Shown here: positions 1-8,404 of the stretch, one piece after another
How the letters are laid out: the number at the start of each line of letters is the position of its first letter
How positions within the stretch are numbered: position 1 is the first letter of the stretch
Assembly: GCF_013359755.1 (NCBI RefSeq)
Contig: NZ_JABMCJ010000088.1
Span: forward strand, 122,500-186,499
Origin: Tardiphaga robiniae
GTDB taxonomy: Bacteria; Pseudomonadota; Alphaproteobacteria; Rhizobiales; Xanthobacteraceae
Direction: 5' to 3'
DNA: 64,000 nt
Made by a program: the position numbers and the translations under genes
The notes under the pieces: generated by a model
Databases searched by the model: none
Seen by the model: only the letters and a program-made list of their open reading frames with translations
What the model was told of the DNA's origin: nothing

Positions 1-570
1 GGATTCACGGCCCAGCGAATAGATCTCGGCGATCTGTTCGTCGGTCATGGCGAAACAGCCCCGCGACGAGCAATCGCCGTGCACCATCAGCTGCGAACCG
101 GTGCGTCCCAGCGACTTGTCAAAGGCGTTGGGGAAACCGGTATTGAACGAGAGATAATAGGACGAGCGCGGATTCATCTGCGCCGGCGTGATCGAATAGA
201 AACCTTCCGGTGCCTGGCGATCGCCTTCTTTGACCTTCGGACCGAGGTCGCCGGACCAGCGGCAGATCGGATAGGTCTTCAGCAGTGCAAACTGGCCGGA
301 GCGGTTCTGCTTCCAGACTTCGAGTTCGGCTTCCTGCTTGAACACACGAACCAGCATCGGCGACTGCAGGTCCATGTCCTTTTCAGTCATCTCGGCGACG
401 AGCTTAGGAGGAACGGGCTGGTTGGCCTTCGCGTTGCTGGCGAGCGACATGTCTTCGCCGTTGCAGCCGGCCAGCACCACGCCTGTCGCAAGTACGACCG
501 ACGTCAGCAGCGCGCGAACAAGCGAGCGATGTTTCAAAGCCAAGCTCCGCAGCCGACGGGACGTCGACAC
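1..570 (-). CDS. L,D-transpeptidase (YkuD / YafK-like) lipoprotein, C-terminus cut by window edge
   Basis: Exported lipoprotein of the murein L,D-transpeptidase family, which forms or modifies peptidoglycan cross-links or anchors proteins to peptidoglycan. Read from GTG at 570, the frame stays open for 190 codons to the window edge, so the C-terminus is missing. The N-terminus has basic residues, a hydrophobic stretch and a lipobox LAGC, so it should be cleaved and lipidated. Near the visible end is HGDCSSRGCFAM, the family's conserved His-x2-x-Ser-x2-Cys active-site stretch with the nucleophilic Cys. The family assignment is firm. The start is less so: TTG codons lie slightly downstream and no strong ribosome site marks the GTG. 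Confidence 0.85.
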   Translation of the reverse strand, partial: MSTSRRLRSLALKHRSLVRALLTSVVLATGVVLAGCNGEDMSLASNAKANQPVPPKLVAEMTEKDMDLQSPMLVRVFKQEAELEVWKQNRSGQFALLKTYPICRWSGDLGPKVKEGDRQAPEGFYSITPAQMNPRSSYYLSFNTGFPNAFDKSLGRTGSQLMVHGDCSSRGCFAMTDEQIAEIYSLGRES

Positions 571-936
571 CCCAAGGAATAAAGACAAATGAGCCCTTAT
601 TCGTACGCAAATATTAGCCTTAAGGCCCCTTGCTCGCAAGGCAACTGGCCGTGAGCAACAGGTTCCGTTCCGGCGATGGTCAACAGAGATTGAAGATCTC
701 AGGCCGGGCGGAATTGCGGCGGTATCTGGCGGGAAGGCGAATTAAGCAGGCGGCGATGGGTTATGCTTAATAGTTTGGCAGCGCTCTCGACCCTCATGGC
801 CGGCTTGTCCCAGCCACCTACGTCTTTGTTCACTCGCCGCCAAAGACGTGGATGCCCCGGCACATCCAGCGAAGCTCGCTTCGCGCTGGCCGGGCACGAC
901 GAACATTGGCAAGGGCGTGGACAACCTCGGAGCGCC
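571..936. other. intergenic region without a gene
   Basis: No supported gene. It separates the start of the transpeptidase lipoprotein from the end of the J-domain gene. Its right half is the palindromic repeat described separately at 790-905; the left half shows nothing recognisable apart from presumed promoter sequence for the lipoprotein gene. Confidence 0.6.
790..905. repeat. dispersed palindromic intergenic repeat
   Basis: Contains the inverted pair ACGTCTTTG (820-828) / CAAAGACGT (841-849) and a second hairpin GCGAAG (869-874) / CTTCGC (879-884). The flanks TCATGGCCGG (794-803) and GGCCGGGCACGAC (888-900) are partly complementary. This architecture, with words such as GACGTGGATGCCCCGGCAC, is typical of high-copy noncoding repeats in Bradyrhizobium-type genomes; that link is from memory. 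It lies downstream of the J-domain gene and may help end its transcript. Confidence 0.6.
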
Positions 937-1593
937 TCAGGAGCCCCGGACCACGGTCTTCAAGTAGTTGTAAGCCTTGATGATTTCGATCAACCGGTCC
1001 TCGGTGGAGCGGTCGCCGCCATTGGCGTCGGGGTGGTGCTGCTTCACCAGCGCTTTGTACTGCGCCTTGACGTCGTCCAGCGTCGCGCTGGGGCCGAGAC
1101 CCATGACTTGCAGCGCCTTGCGCTCGGCATTGAAGATCTTGCGGGTTTCTTCCTTGATCGGCTGCTGCGGCTTGCGGGCCCGGCCGCGCCCCATACCCAT
1201 GCCGTTCATCTCATTGAACATGGCAAACGGATCGATCGCGCCGTCGAGGTCGGGCTGCCCGGCCTTGGTTTTGTCCGCAGAGCCATTGGCGCCCATCTTC
1301 CAGGTCGGACGATGGCCGGTCAGCGCATCCTTCTGGTACTTGGCGACCGCGTCTGGGGCCATACCCTGGAAGAAGTTGTAGCCCTGATTGTATTCGCGGA
1401 CATGGTTCAGGCAGAAGTGCCAGTATTCCTTGTCCTGCGCGCGGCCCTTGGGCGCGCGGTGCGGACCCTTGTTCTTGCACTCGGGCCACTCGCACATAAT
1501 AGCTTCTTCGCGCGCAGCGGCCTGCTGCTTCGCGCTCAGCTTGTTCGGCTTGATACGGATGCTGTCGAAGAATTTGGATGAGTCGATGGGCAT
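937..1593 (-). CDS. J-domain protein with N-terminal Cys/His module
   Basis: 218 aa co-chaperone-like protein. The C-terminal J domain (about residues 155-215) carries the HPD tripeptide at 187-189, which in this family stimulates the ATPase of a DnaK-type Hsp70. The N-terminal part has C34, C39, C61 and H64, spaced so that they could bind a metal. A Gly/Met/Arg-rich linker (about 125-140) joins the two. It lacks the G/F region and the four-repeat zinc domain of DnaJ, so it is a specialised J protein. It is divergent from a bolA-family gene; this pairing is common in Rhizobiales as far as I recall. The partner Hsp70 and client are unknown. Confidence 0.85.
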   Translation of the reverse strand: MPIDSSKFFDSIRIKPNKLSAKQQAAAREEAIMCEWPECKNKGPHRAPKGRAQDKEYWHFCLNHVREYNQGYNFFQGMAPDAVAKYQKDALTGHRPTWKMGANGSADKTKAGQPDLDGAIDPFAMFNEMNGMGMGRGRARKPQQPIKEETRKIFNAERKALQVMGLGPSATLDDVKAQYKALVKQHHPDANGGDRSTEDRLIEIIKAYNYLKTVVRGS

Positions 1594-1730
1594 GGCTGAC
1601 TATGACAACGCAATGCAAAAAGCTTCAAGTCTTGACATTCCGATTACCTCATTCGGCGCCCTGCGCCGCACCAATATGGTCGCCACATCGTGATTGACCA
1701 TGAGTGGGGCGAACCGCTAAGCCGGCCATC

Positions 1731-2003
1731 ATGACCATGAAAGATAACATCACAAAGAAGCTGACAGAGGCTTTCGCGCCCCTCAGCCTCGACGTTTCAG
1801 ATGAATCGCATCTGCATGCCGGTCACATGGGCCACCGCCCGGAGGGTGAAACCCACTTCAGGGTCAATATTGTGTCGGAGGCCTTCGAAGGGAAGAGCCG
1901 GATCGACCGCCATCGCATGATCAACGAACTGCTGGCGGCGGAACTCGCGGGAACGGTACATGCGCTGGCGCTGAAACCGCAGACGCCGAAGGAAGCGGGC
2001 TAG
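1731..2003 (+). CDS. BolA family protein
   Basis: 90 aa. BolA-fold proteins work with monothiol glutaredoxins in iron-sulfur cluster handling, and some bind DNA. The visible signature is the RHRMINELLAAEL helix followed by VHALALK, with the typical HFRVNIVS strand before it. Start taken at ATG 1731; an in-frame ATG at 1737 and a GTG at 1704 are alternatives and no good ribosome site decides between them. It is divergent from the J-domain gene across about 140 bases and convergent with the formate dehydrogenase genes. It has no Cys between the histidines, so the ligand set must come from His residues such as those in SHLHAGHMGH. Confidence 0.88.
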   Translation: MTMKDNITKKLTEAFAPLSLDVSDESHLHAGHMGHRPEGETHFRVNIVSEAFEGKSRIDRHRMINELLAAELAGTVHALALKPQTPKEAG

Positions 2004-2025
2004 GTTTCGTCGCGGCACCCTACAC

Positions 2026-2159
2026 CGTCATTCCGGGGCGCGAGCGCCACTCGGCGATCGCGAACCCGGAATCTCAGCATGGGAGTCTCCAACAGCGCCA
2101 AGCCATGTCCAGCTTCCGGGTTCGCGCGCACGAAGACGCGCCCCCGCCCCGGAATGACG
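2026..2159. repeat. nested inverted repeat between convergent genes
   Basis: Two nested perfect inverted repeats. The outer arms are CGTCATTCCGGGGCG (2026-2040) and CGCCCCGGAATGACG (2145-2159), 15 bp each. The inner arms are CGCGAACCCGGAA (2059-2071) and TTCCGGGTTCGCG (2114-2126), 13 bp each. It fills the gap between the convergent bolA-family and fdsD genes and could act as a bidirectional terminator. It resembles a high-copy repeat family of Bradyrhizobium-like genomes, and a diverged relative is seen here at 20031-20185. Confidence 0.8.
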
Positions 2160-2173
2160 AGTGTGGGCTGGTC

Positions 2174-2401
2174 CTACTTCTTCAGCGACGCGATCGCCTC
2201 GAGGACGTTCGGCTTCAGCCCGGCGCCGCCCGCATCCAGATGTTCGAAGATCTTCTTCCGCATGCGCGGATCCCAGAACTTCTTGATGTGCTCGGCAATG
2301 CCGGCCACGGCGTGATCGTGGCCCTGGCTGTTGAAGAAGTCGCCGATCTGGTTGGCCATATAGATCAGCCGGTCAGGCGACGTCGATGTGTGGGTGTCCA
2401 T
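2174..2401 (-). CDS. fdsD: formate dehydrogenase delta subunit
   Basis: 75 aa small subunit of the soluble NAD-dependent molybdenum formate dehydrogenase. FdsD-family proteins are associated with assembly or stability of the FdsGBA complex. The core RLIYMANQIGDFFNSQG followed by IAEHIKKFWDPRMR is the family hallmark. Start ATG 2401 lies inside the 3' end of fdhD (29-base overlap in another frame), so the two are translationally linked. It is the last gene of the fds operon, and the nested repeat lies directly downstream. The size is normal for the family. Confidence 0.92.
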   Translation of the reverse strand: MDTHTSTSPDRLIYMANQIGDFFNSQGHDHAVAGIAEHIKKFWDPRMRKKIFEHLDAGGAGLKPNVLEAIASLKK

Positions 2402-3230
2402 GCTCTTGCCCTGATGCATCCGCGGTGGCGCCGTGCTGACGCACGCGGTGCTGATGTGTGAAAACTTCGAACCCGTCGCTGCGCGCGATCGCGGCCAACG
2501 TAATGCCTGCAGCCTCCGCCATGCGAATGGCAAGCGCGGTGGGTGCCGAAACCGACACCATGAGCGGCGCGCCGATGGCGGCGGTCTTCTGCACCATCTC
2601 GACAGAGACGCGGCTGGTCAGCAGCACCATGCCCCGCCCTGCATCGACCTTGGCCTGCGCCAGCGCGCCGGCCAGCTTGTCGAGCGCATTATGACGGCCG
2701 ACATCCTCACGCAACGCGACGATGTCGTCGGCCGGCGTCCAGAACGCCGCGGCGTGCACGGCGCGGGTCTGGATGTTGACCTTCTGCAGCGGCGACAGCG
2801 TCTCCATCGCCGCCATGATCTGCTCGAAGGAGAACGCGCCGCCGGGCGCGACGATGGCCGCCGGCTTAACGGCTTCAGAAATCGAGTCGATGCCGCACAG
2901 ACCGCAGCCCGTCGGCCCGGCGATCTGCCGGCGCCGTGCGCTGATGCTCTCGGCCTTCTCGCCTGCGAGCCACATGCGCAGCTCAACGCCATCGTCGAAT
3001 TCAACGGCCTCGAAACTCTCGATCTCGTTGATCGAGGTGACCACGCCTTCGCTCAGGCTGAAGCCATAGGCGAAGTCGCGATAGTCCTGCGGCGTCCCCA
3101 TCATGACGGCATAGGTGCCGCCATTATAGGTGATCGCCAGCGCGGTCTCTTCCGGCACCGCGCGCAACCCCTCGCTGACGCCGGACTGGTGCCAGATCTT
3201 GCGGGGGACTGAGCGAACCGGCTCGTGCAT
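2373..3230 (-). CDS. fdhD: formate dehydrogenase accessory sulfurtransferase FdhD (FdsC)
   Basis: 285 aa. FdhD-type proteins pass sulfur from a cysteine desulfurase to the molybdenum cofactor of formate dehydrogenase before it is inserted into the catalytic subunit. The conserved CGLC motif is at C109/C112, and the VGRHNALDKLAGA stretch typical of the family follows. It starts 15 bases after the fdsA stop and overlaps fdsD, so it belongs to the fdsGBA-fdhD-fdsD operon; in Cupriavidus the equivalent gene is called fdsC. Length and motifs are intact. Confidence 0.93.
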   Translation of the reverse strand: MHEPVRSVPRKIWHQSGVSEGLRAVPEETALAITYNGGTYAVMMGTPQDYRDFAYGFSLSEGVVTSINEIESFEAVEFDDGVELRMWLAGEKAESISARRRQIAGPTGCGLCGIDSISEAVKPAAIVAPGGAFSFEQIMAAMETLSPLQKVNIQTRAVHAAAFWTPADDIVALREDVGRHNALDKLAGALAQAKVDAGRGMVLLTSRVSVEMVQKTAAIGAPLMVSVSAPTALAIRMAEAAGITLAAIARSDGFEVFTHQHRVRQHGATADASGQEHGHPHIDVA

Positions 3231-3245
3231 GTCTGGTCTCCAGAC

Positions 3246-6155
3246 CTACTCCGCGGCTTCCACGACGGGCATGGCGATCCGGCGCGACTGGCGGGCCTGC
3301 TCGTCATATTCCTTCTGCCACTCGGACGGACCGTTCGAGGGCGAGATCTGCACCGCGGTCACCTTGTATTCCGGGCAGTTGGTGGCCCAGTCCGAGAACT
3401 CGGTGGTGATGACGTTGGCCTGCGTGGTCGGGTGATGGAAGGTCGTATAGACCACGCCCGGCGCCATACGCTCGGTTAGCAGCGCACGCAACGTCGTCTC
3501 GCCGGCGCGGCTCTGCAGCTTCACCCAGTCGCCGTCGCGGATGCCACGCAGTTCGGCGTCATGCGGATGCAGCTCCAGACGATCCTCTTCATGCCAGACC
3601 ACATTCTCGGTGCGCCGTGTCTGCGCGCCGACATTGTACTGGCTGAGAATACGGCCGGTGGTGAGCAGCAGCGGGAAGCGCGGCCCGGTACGCTCGTCGG
3701 TGGCAATGTATTCGGTGAGCATAAACTTGCCCTTGCCGCGCACGAAGCCGTCCATATGCATAATCGGCGTGCCCAGAGGCTGCTTCTCGTTACACGGCCA
3801 CTGCACCGAACCAACCTCCTCCAGCTTCGCATAGGAGACGCCGGCGAAAGTCGGCGTCAGCGCCGCGATTTCGTCCATGATCTCCGAGGGGTGGTTATAT
3901 TTCATCTCATAGCCGAGTGCCTTGGCGAATCCCAAGGTCACTTCCCAATCCTCAAGACCATTCTTCGGCGACATCACCTTGCGGACGCGCTGAATGCGAC
4001 GTTCGGCATTGGTGAAAGTGCCGTTCTTCTCCAGGAAGGTGGAGCCCGGGAAGAACACGTGGGCGTAGTTGGCGGTCTCGTTCAGGAACAGGTCGTGGAC
4101 GATGACGCATTCCATCGCCGACAGCGCCGCGACCACATGCTTGGTGTTGGGGTCGGACTGCAGGATGTCTTCGCCCTGGACGTAGAGGCCCATGAAAGTG
4201 CCTTCGGTGGCGGCATCGAACATGTTGGGAATGCGCAGGCCCGGCTCACTGTTGAGCTTGACGTTCCACATTGCTTCGAACTGCTCGCGCACCGCATCGC
4301 CCGAGATGTGGCGATAGCCTGGCAGTTCGTGCGGGAACGAGCCCATGTCGCAGGAGCCCTGCACGTTGTTCTGGCCACGCAGCGGATTCACGCCGACGCC
4401 GGGACGGCCGATATTGCCGGTCGCCATCGCGAGGTTCGCGATCGCGATCACGGTGGTCGAACCCTGGCTGTGCTCGGTGACGCCAAGACCGTAATAGATC
4501 GCACCGTTGCCACCGGTGGCGAACAAACGGGCCGCGGCGCGCAGCTCTTTCGGATCTACGCCGGTCATGATGGCGGTGGCTTCGGGGCTGTGGTTCGGCT
4601 GCGCGACGAAGGCCGCCCAGTCCTCGAACTCGCTCCAGTCACAGCGCTCGCGGATGAAGGTCTCGTCGGCGAGGCCTTCGGTGACGATGACATGGGCCAG
4701 CGCGGTGAGCACGGCGACATTAGTGCCGGGCATCAGGGGCAGATGGTGCTGCGCCTCGATATGGGCCGAGCGCACGATATCGGTTTGGCGCGGATCGACC
4801 ACGATCAGCTTGGCGCCGGCGCGCAAACGCTTCTTCAGGCGCGATGCAAACACCGGATGGCCATCGGTCGGGTTGGCGCCGATGATCATCACGACATCGG
4901 TATCTTCCACCGAGTCGAAATCCTGCGTGCCGGCCGAGGTACCAAAGGTCGAGGACAGGCCGTAGCCCGTCGGCGAATGGCAGACACGCGCGCAGGTATC
5001 GACGTTGTTGTTGCCGAAGCCGGCGCGGATCAGCTTCTGCACCACGAATACTTCTTCATTGGTGCAGCGCGACGAGGTGATGCCGCCGATGGAGTCTTTG
5101 CCGTGTTTGGCCTGGATGCCCTTGAACTTCTTGGCCGCGAAATTGAAGGCCTCATCCCATGACACTTCCTGCCATGGATCGGTGATTTTCTCGCGAATCA
5201 TCGGATTGAGGATGCGCTCCTTGTGGTTCGCATAGCCCCAGGCGAAACGGCCCTTGACGCAGGAATGGCCGCGATTGGCCTTGCCGTCCTTGTACGGCAC
5301 CATGCGCACCAGCTCCTCGCCGCGCATTTCCGCCTTGAAGGTACAGCCGACGCCGCAATAGGCGCAGGTAGTCACAGCCGAGTGCTCGGGCTGGCCGATC
5401 TCGATCACGGCCTTCTCGGTCAGCGTCGCGGTCGGGCAGGCCTGCACGCAGGCGCCGCAGGACACGCATTCCGAACCCAGGAAGCTCTCGCTCATGCCCG
5501 GCGAGACCCGGCTCTCGAAACCGCGGCCGGAGATCGTCAGCGCGAAAGTGCCCTGAACTTCTTCACAGGCGCGAACGCAGCGCGAGCAGACGATGCACTT
5601 GGAGGGATCGTATGTGAAGTACGGATTCGACTCGTCCTTCGCCATCCAGTGATCGTTTTCGCAGGCTTCCGGCGAATTGTGATTGTGCTTCGGGCCAGAC
5701 TTGGCGAACACATGGTTCTCGCCGTCATAACCGTAACGCACGTCGCGCAGGCCGACGGCGCCGGCCATATCCTGCAATTCGCAATCGCCATTGGCGGCGC
5801 AGGTGAGACAGTCGAGCGGATGGTCGGAGATATAGAGCTCCATCACGCCCTTGCGCAGCGCCGCGAGCCGCGCATTCTGAGTATGAACCACGAGGCCTTC
5901 CATGGCCGGCGTGGTGCAGGAGGCAGGCGTGCCCGCGCGGCCTTCGATCTCGACGAGACAGAGACGACAGGAGCCGAAGGCATCCACCATGTCGGTGGCG
6001 CAGAGTTTCGGAATCTGCGTACCCATCTCCATGGCGGCGCGCATGATGGAGGTGCCCTCGGGCACCGAGACGCTCTGCCCGTCGATGGTCAGCGTGACCA
6101 TCTTTTCGGACTTCGAACGCGGCGTACCAAAATCGATTTCGTGAACGAGCGACAT
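3246..6155 (-). CDS. fdsA: NAD-dependent formate dehydrogenase alpha (catalytic Mo) subunit
   Basis: 969 aa catalytic subunit that oxidises formate to CO2 at a bis-MGD molybdenum centre in the cytoplasm. In order: N-terminal 2Fe-2S domain (C52, C63, C66, C80); a His-Cys cluster (H112, C116, C119, C125); two ferredoxin-like 4Fe-4S clusters (C187/190/193/197 and C230/233/236/240); then the molybdopterin domain with its own cluster (C264, C267, C271, C299). The expected Mo ligand is C392 in RVCHSPT, a cysteine and not selenocysteine, with the catalytic His next to it. The C-terminal MGD-binding domain is complete. It is 11 bases downstream of fdsB. The many clusters match the NuoG-like FdsA type. 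Confidence 0.96.
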   Translation of the reverse strand: MSLVHEIDFGTPRSKSEKMVTLTIDGQSVSVPEGTSIMRAAMEMGTQIPKLCATDMVDAFGSCRLCLVEIEGRAGTPASCTTPAMEGLVVHTQNARLAALRKGVMELYISDHPLDCLTCAANGDCELQDMAGAVGLRDVRYGYDGENHVFAKSGPKHNHNSPEACENDHWMAKDESNPYFTYDPSKCIVCSRCVRACEEVQGTFALTISGRGFESRVSPGMSESFLGSECVSCGACVQACPTATLTEKAVIEIGQPEHSAVTTCAYCGVGCTFKAEMRGEELVRMVPYKDGKANRGHSCVKGRFAWGYANHKERILNPMIREKITDPWQEVSWDEAFNFAAKKFKGIQAKHGKDSIGGITSSRCTNEEVFVVQKLIRAGFGNNNVDTCARVCHSPTGYGLSSTFGTSAGTQDFDSVEDTDVVMIIGANPTDGHPVFASRLKKRLRAGAKLIVVDPRQTDIVRSAHIEAQHHLPLMPGTNVAVLTALAHVIVTEGLADETFIRERCDWSEFEDWAAFVAQPNHSPEATAIMTGVDPKELRAAARLFATGGNGAIYYGLGVTEHSQGSTTVIAIANLAMATGNIGRPGVGVNPLRGQNNVQGSCDMGSFPHELPGYRHISGDAVREQFEAMWNVKLNSEPGLRIPNMFDAATEGTFMGLYVQGEDILQSDPNTKHVVAALSAMECVIVHDLFLNETANYAHVFFPGSTFLEKNGTFTNAERRIQRVRKVMSPKNGLEDWEVTLGFAKALGYEMKYNHPSEIMDEIAALTPTFAGVSYAKLEEVGSVQWPCNEKQPLGTPIMHMDGFVRGKGKFMLTEYIATDERTGPRFPLLLTTGRILSQYNVGAQTRRTENVVWHEEDRLELHPHDAELRGIRDGDWVKLQSRAGETTLRALLTERMAPGVVYTTFHHPTTQANVITTEFSDWATNCPEYKVTAVQISPSNGPSEWQKEYDEQARQSRRIAMPVVEAAE

Positions 6156-6166
6156 GTGTTGCTCCT

Positions 6167-7738
6167 TTACTCTGCGGCCTGAAGGCGCGATGGCGCCGGA
6201 CCGAAATCTCCAGGGAAATGTTTCAGCGCACTCATCACCGGATACGGCGTGAAGCCGCCCAGCGCACAGAGCGAACCGAACTTCATGGTGTTGCTGAGGT
6301 CCTGCAGCACGGCGATGTTCTCGGCGACGCGTTCACCACGGCGGATTTTGTCGATGGTCTCGACGCCGCGGGTGGAGCCGATGCGGCACGGCGTGCACTT
6401 GCCGCAGGATTCGATGGCGCAGAATTCCATCGCGAAACGCGCCTGCTTAGACATATCGACGGTGTCGTCGAACACCACGATGCCGCCATGGCCGATCAGG
6501 CCGTCGCGCTTGGCGAAAGCCTCGTAGTCGAACGGCGTGTCGAACAATTCGCGCGGGAAGTAGGCACCGAGCGGGCCGCCGACCTGCACTGCGCGAACCG
6601 GCTTGCCGGTAAACGTGCCGCCGCCGATATCGTCGATCAACTCACCCAGCGTGATGCCGAAAGCGACTTCGAAGAGGCCGCCGAACTTGACGTTACCCGC
6701 GAGCTGGATCGGCATCGTGCCGCGCGAGCGGCCCATGCCGTAATCCGCATAGGCCTTTGCGCCGTTGTCGAGAATGAACGGTATCGCCGCAAACGAGAGC
6801 ACGTTGTTGATGACCGTCGGCTTACCGAACAGGCCTTTATGGGCCGGCAGCGGCGGCTTGGCGCGGACGATGCCACGGCGACCTTCGAGACTCTCCAGCA
6901 GCGAAGTCTCCTCGCCGCAGACATAAGCGCCGGCGCCGACGCGGACTTCGAGATCGAATGTATGCGCCGAGCCGCGAATCTTGTCGCCGAGATAACCGGC
7001 GCGCTTGGCGGCAGCGATACCCTCATTCATCGCCTCGACGGCATGCGGATATTCCGAACGGATATAGATGTAGCCCTTGGTGGCGCCCACCGCGATGCCG
7101 GCAATGGTCATGCCTTCGATCACCACGAAGGGATCGCCTTCCATGATCATGCGGTCGGCGAAGGTGCCGCTGTCGCCCTCGTCCGCATTGCAGACGATGA
7201 ATTTACGATCGGCTTTGGTATCGGCAACGGTCTTCCACTTGATACCGGTCGGGAAGCCAGCGCCACCGCGGCCACGCAGGCCGGATGTGGTGACGTCGGC
7301 AATGATGCCGGCGCTATCCAGCGTCAGCGCGCGCGCGAGGCCCCTGTAGCCATCATGCGCGATGTAATCCTCGACCGACCGGGGATCGACGACGCCGCAG
7401 CGCACAAAGGTCAGACGCGTCTGCTTCTTGAGCCACGGAATCTCCTCCGCGACACCAAGACGCAGCGCGTGAGAGCCGTTTGCGACCATCGCATCGAGCA
7501 CCGACGCAACGTCTTTCTCTTCGACCGGCCCGAAGGCGACACGGCCTTCCGGCGTCGCGACTTCGATCATCGGCTCCAGCCACAGCAATCCGCGCGAACC
7601 GGGGCGAATGATCTCGATTGCAAGCTTGCGCTTTTGAGCCTCCGCTTCGAAGGCACTGACGAGTTCATCGGCGCCGACTGAAACGGCGGCCGCATCGCGC
7701 GGAATGTAGATCTTGAGAGCCTTGTCAGACGATGTCAT
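6167..7738 (-). CDS. fdsB: NAD-dependent formate dehydrogenase beta (diaphorase) subunit
   Basis: 523 aa NuoF-like subunit that takes electrons from FdsA and reduces NAD+ through FMN. The N-terminal about 110 residues look like the thioredoxin-like extension found in FdsB-type subunits. The FMN/NADH region has GRGGAGFPTG around 156-165 and CGEETSL near 284. The C-terminal 4Fe-4S cluster ligands are C445, C448, C451 and C491. It begins within the fdsG stop region (ATGA-type overlap) and ends 11 bases before fdsA, consistent with co-translation of a stoichiometric complex. Confidence 0.95.
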   Translation of the reverse strand: MTSSDKALKIYIPRDAAAVSVGADELVSAFEAEAQKRKLAIEIIRPGSRGLLWLEPMIEVATPEGRVAFGPVEEKDVASVLDAMVANGSHALRLGVAEEIPWLKKQTRLTFVRCGVVDPRSVEDYIAHDGYRGLARALTLDSAGIIADVTTSGLRGRGGAGFPTGIKWKTVADTKADRKFIVCNADEGDSGTFADRMIMEGDPFVVIEGMTIAGIAVGATKGYIYIRSEYPHAVEAMNEGIAAAKRAGYLGDKIRGSAHTFDLEVRVGAGAYVCGEETSLLESLEGRRGIVRAKPPLPAHKGLFGKPTVINNVLSFAAIPFILDNGAKAYADYGMGRSRGTMPIQLAGNVKFGGLFEVAFGITLGELIDDIGGGTFTGKPVRAVQVGGPLGAYFPRELFDTPFDYEAFAKRDGLIGHGGIVVFDDTVDMSKQARFAMEFCAIESCGKCTPCRIGSTRGVETIDKIRRGERVAENIAVLQDLSNTMKFGSLCALGGFTPYPVMSALKHFPGDFGPAPSRLQAAE

Positions 7739-8226
7739 CGCTGTGCCTCCGCGACCAGCGCATCGATGCGCTTCTCATCGAGGCGGCCAACCAGACGGCC
7801 ATCGAGCATCGCCGATGGCGCCGTGGCGCAGAGCCCGAGGCAATAGATCGGCTCCAACGTAACACGCTGATCCGCCGTCGTGTTTCCAAACTTTACACCC
7901 AATTTCGCTTCCGCGCGCGCCGCAAGTGCATCGCCGCCAGCCGCTTGGCAAGCCTCCGCGCGGCAGATCTTCAGCACATGCTTGCCGGCCGGCTCGTGGC
8001 GGAAGTCATGGTAGAAAGTGAACACGCCATGGACCTCGGCGCGCGACAGGTTACGCGCCAGCGCGATCATCGGGATTGCCGCCTCTGGCACATAACCAAA
8101 GGCTTCCTGCATCGCATGCAGAATCACGATCACGCCACCTTCCACATGGGACAGGCTCTCGATGATCTCGGTGCCTCGGTCGGCACTCCAAGGCTCATAA
8201 GCATTCGGCTCGTAGGCTGCGTTCAT
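7735..8226 (-). CDS. fdsG: NAD-dependent formate dehydrogenase gamma subunit
   Basis: About 163 aa NuoE-like subunit with a thioredoxin-fold 2Fe-2S domain; it relays electrons between FdsA clusters and the FMN of FdsB. The cluster ligands in this numbering are C88, C93, C129 and C133 (CRAEAC and CLGLC). ATG 8226 is taken as the start; an in-frame TTG at 8238 would add four residues, and neither has a strong Shine-Dalgarno sequence. It is the first gene of the operon. The 166-base gap to the LysR gene holds a nested inverted repeat directly in front of it. Confidence 0.93.
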   Translation of the reverse strand: MNAAYEPNAYEPWSADRGTEIIESLSHVEGGVIVILHAMQEAFGYVPEAAIPMIALARNLSRAEVHGVFTFYHDFRHEPAGKHVLKICRAEACQAAGGDALAARAEAKLGVKFGNTTADQRVTLEPIYCLGLCATAPSAMLDGRLVGRLDEKRIDALVAEAQR

Positions 8227-8238
8227 CCCGGTACTCAA

Positions 8239-8290
8239 TTGATCTTATGACTGGAGAACCAATCAAAATTGGAATCGATCCAAAGATCAA
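8239..8290 (-). promoter_or_regulatory. candidate LysR-type operator upstream of fdsG
   Basis: Nested dyads just upstream of fdsG: outer arms TTGATCTT (8239-8246) and AAGATCAA (8283-8290), and an inner TTGGA (8269-8273) / TCCAA (8279-8283) with a 5-base centre. LysR-type regulators bind interrupted dyads of this kind, and a LysR gene is the next gene upstream. The symmetry is seen directly; the role is inferred. Confidence 0.45.
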
Positions 8291-8404
8291 TAAAGCTGTC
8301 TCATGCTGCGATACGGAAACGGTATCGACACCCGGCGAAATCGATGAATTTGAAATGGTTAGCTTGGTTGCAGCGCAGCAATTGCAGCACCCGAAAAGAA
8401 GGTC

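Noticed and set aside
3561..5162. Long open frame on the plus strand, opposite fdsA
   Set aside because: It lies antisense to a complete, motif-rich gene. The translation is His/Arg/Ala-rich without recognisable domains, as expected for a shadow frame in high-GC DNA.
6218..7681. Long open frame on the plus strand, opposite fdsB
   Set aside because: Antisense shadow of fdsB; no family signature or ribosome site.
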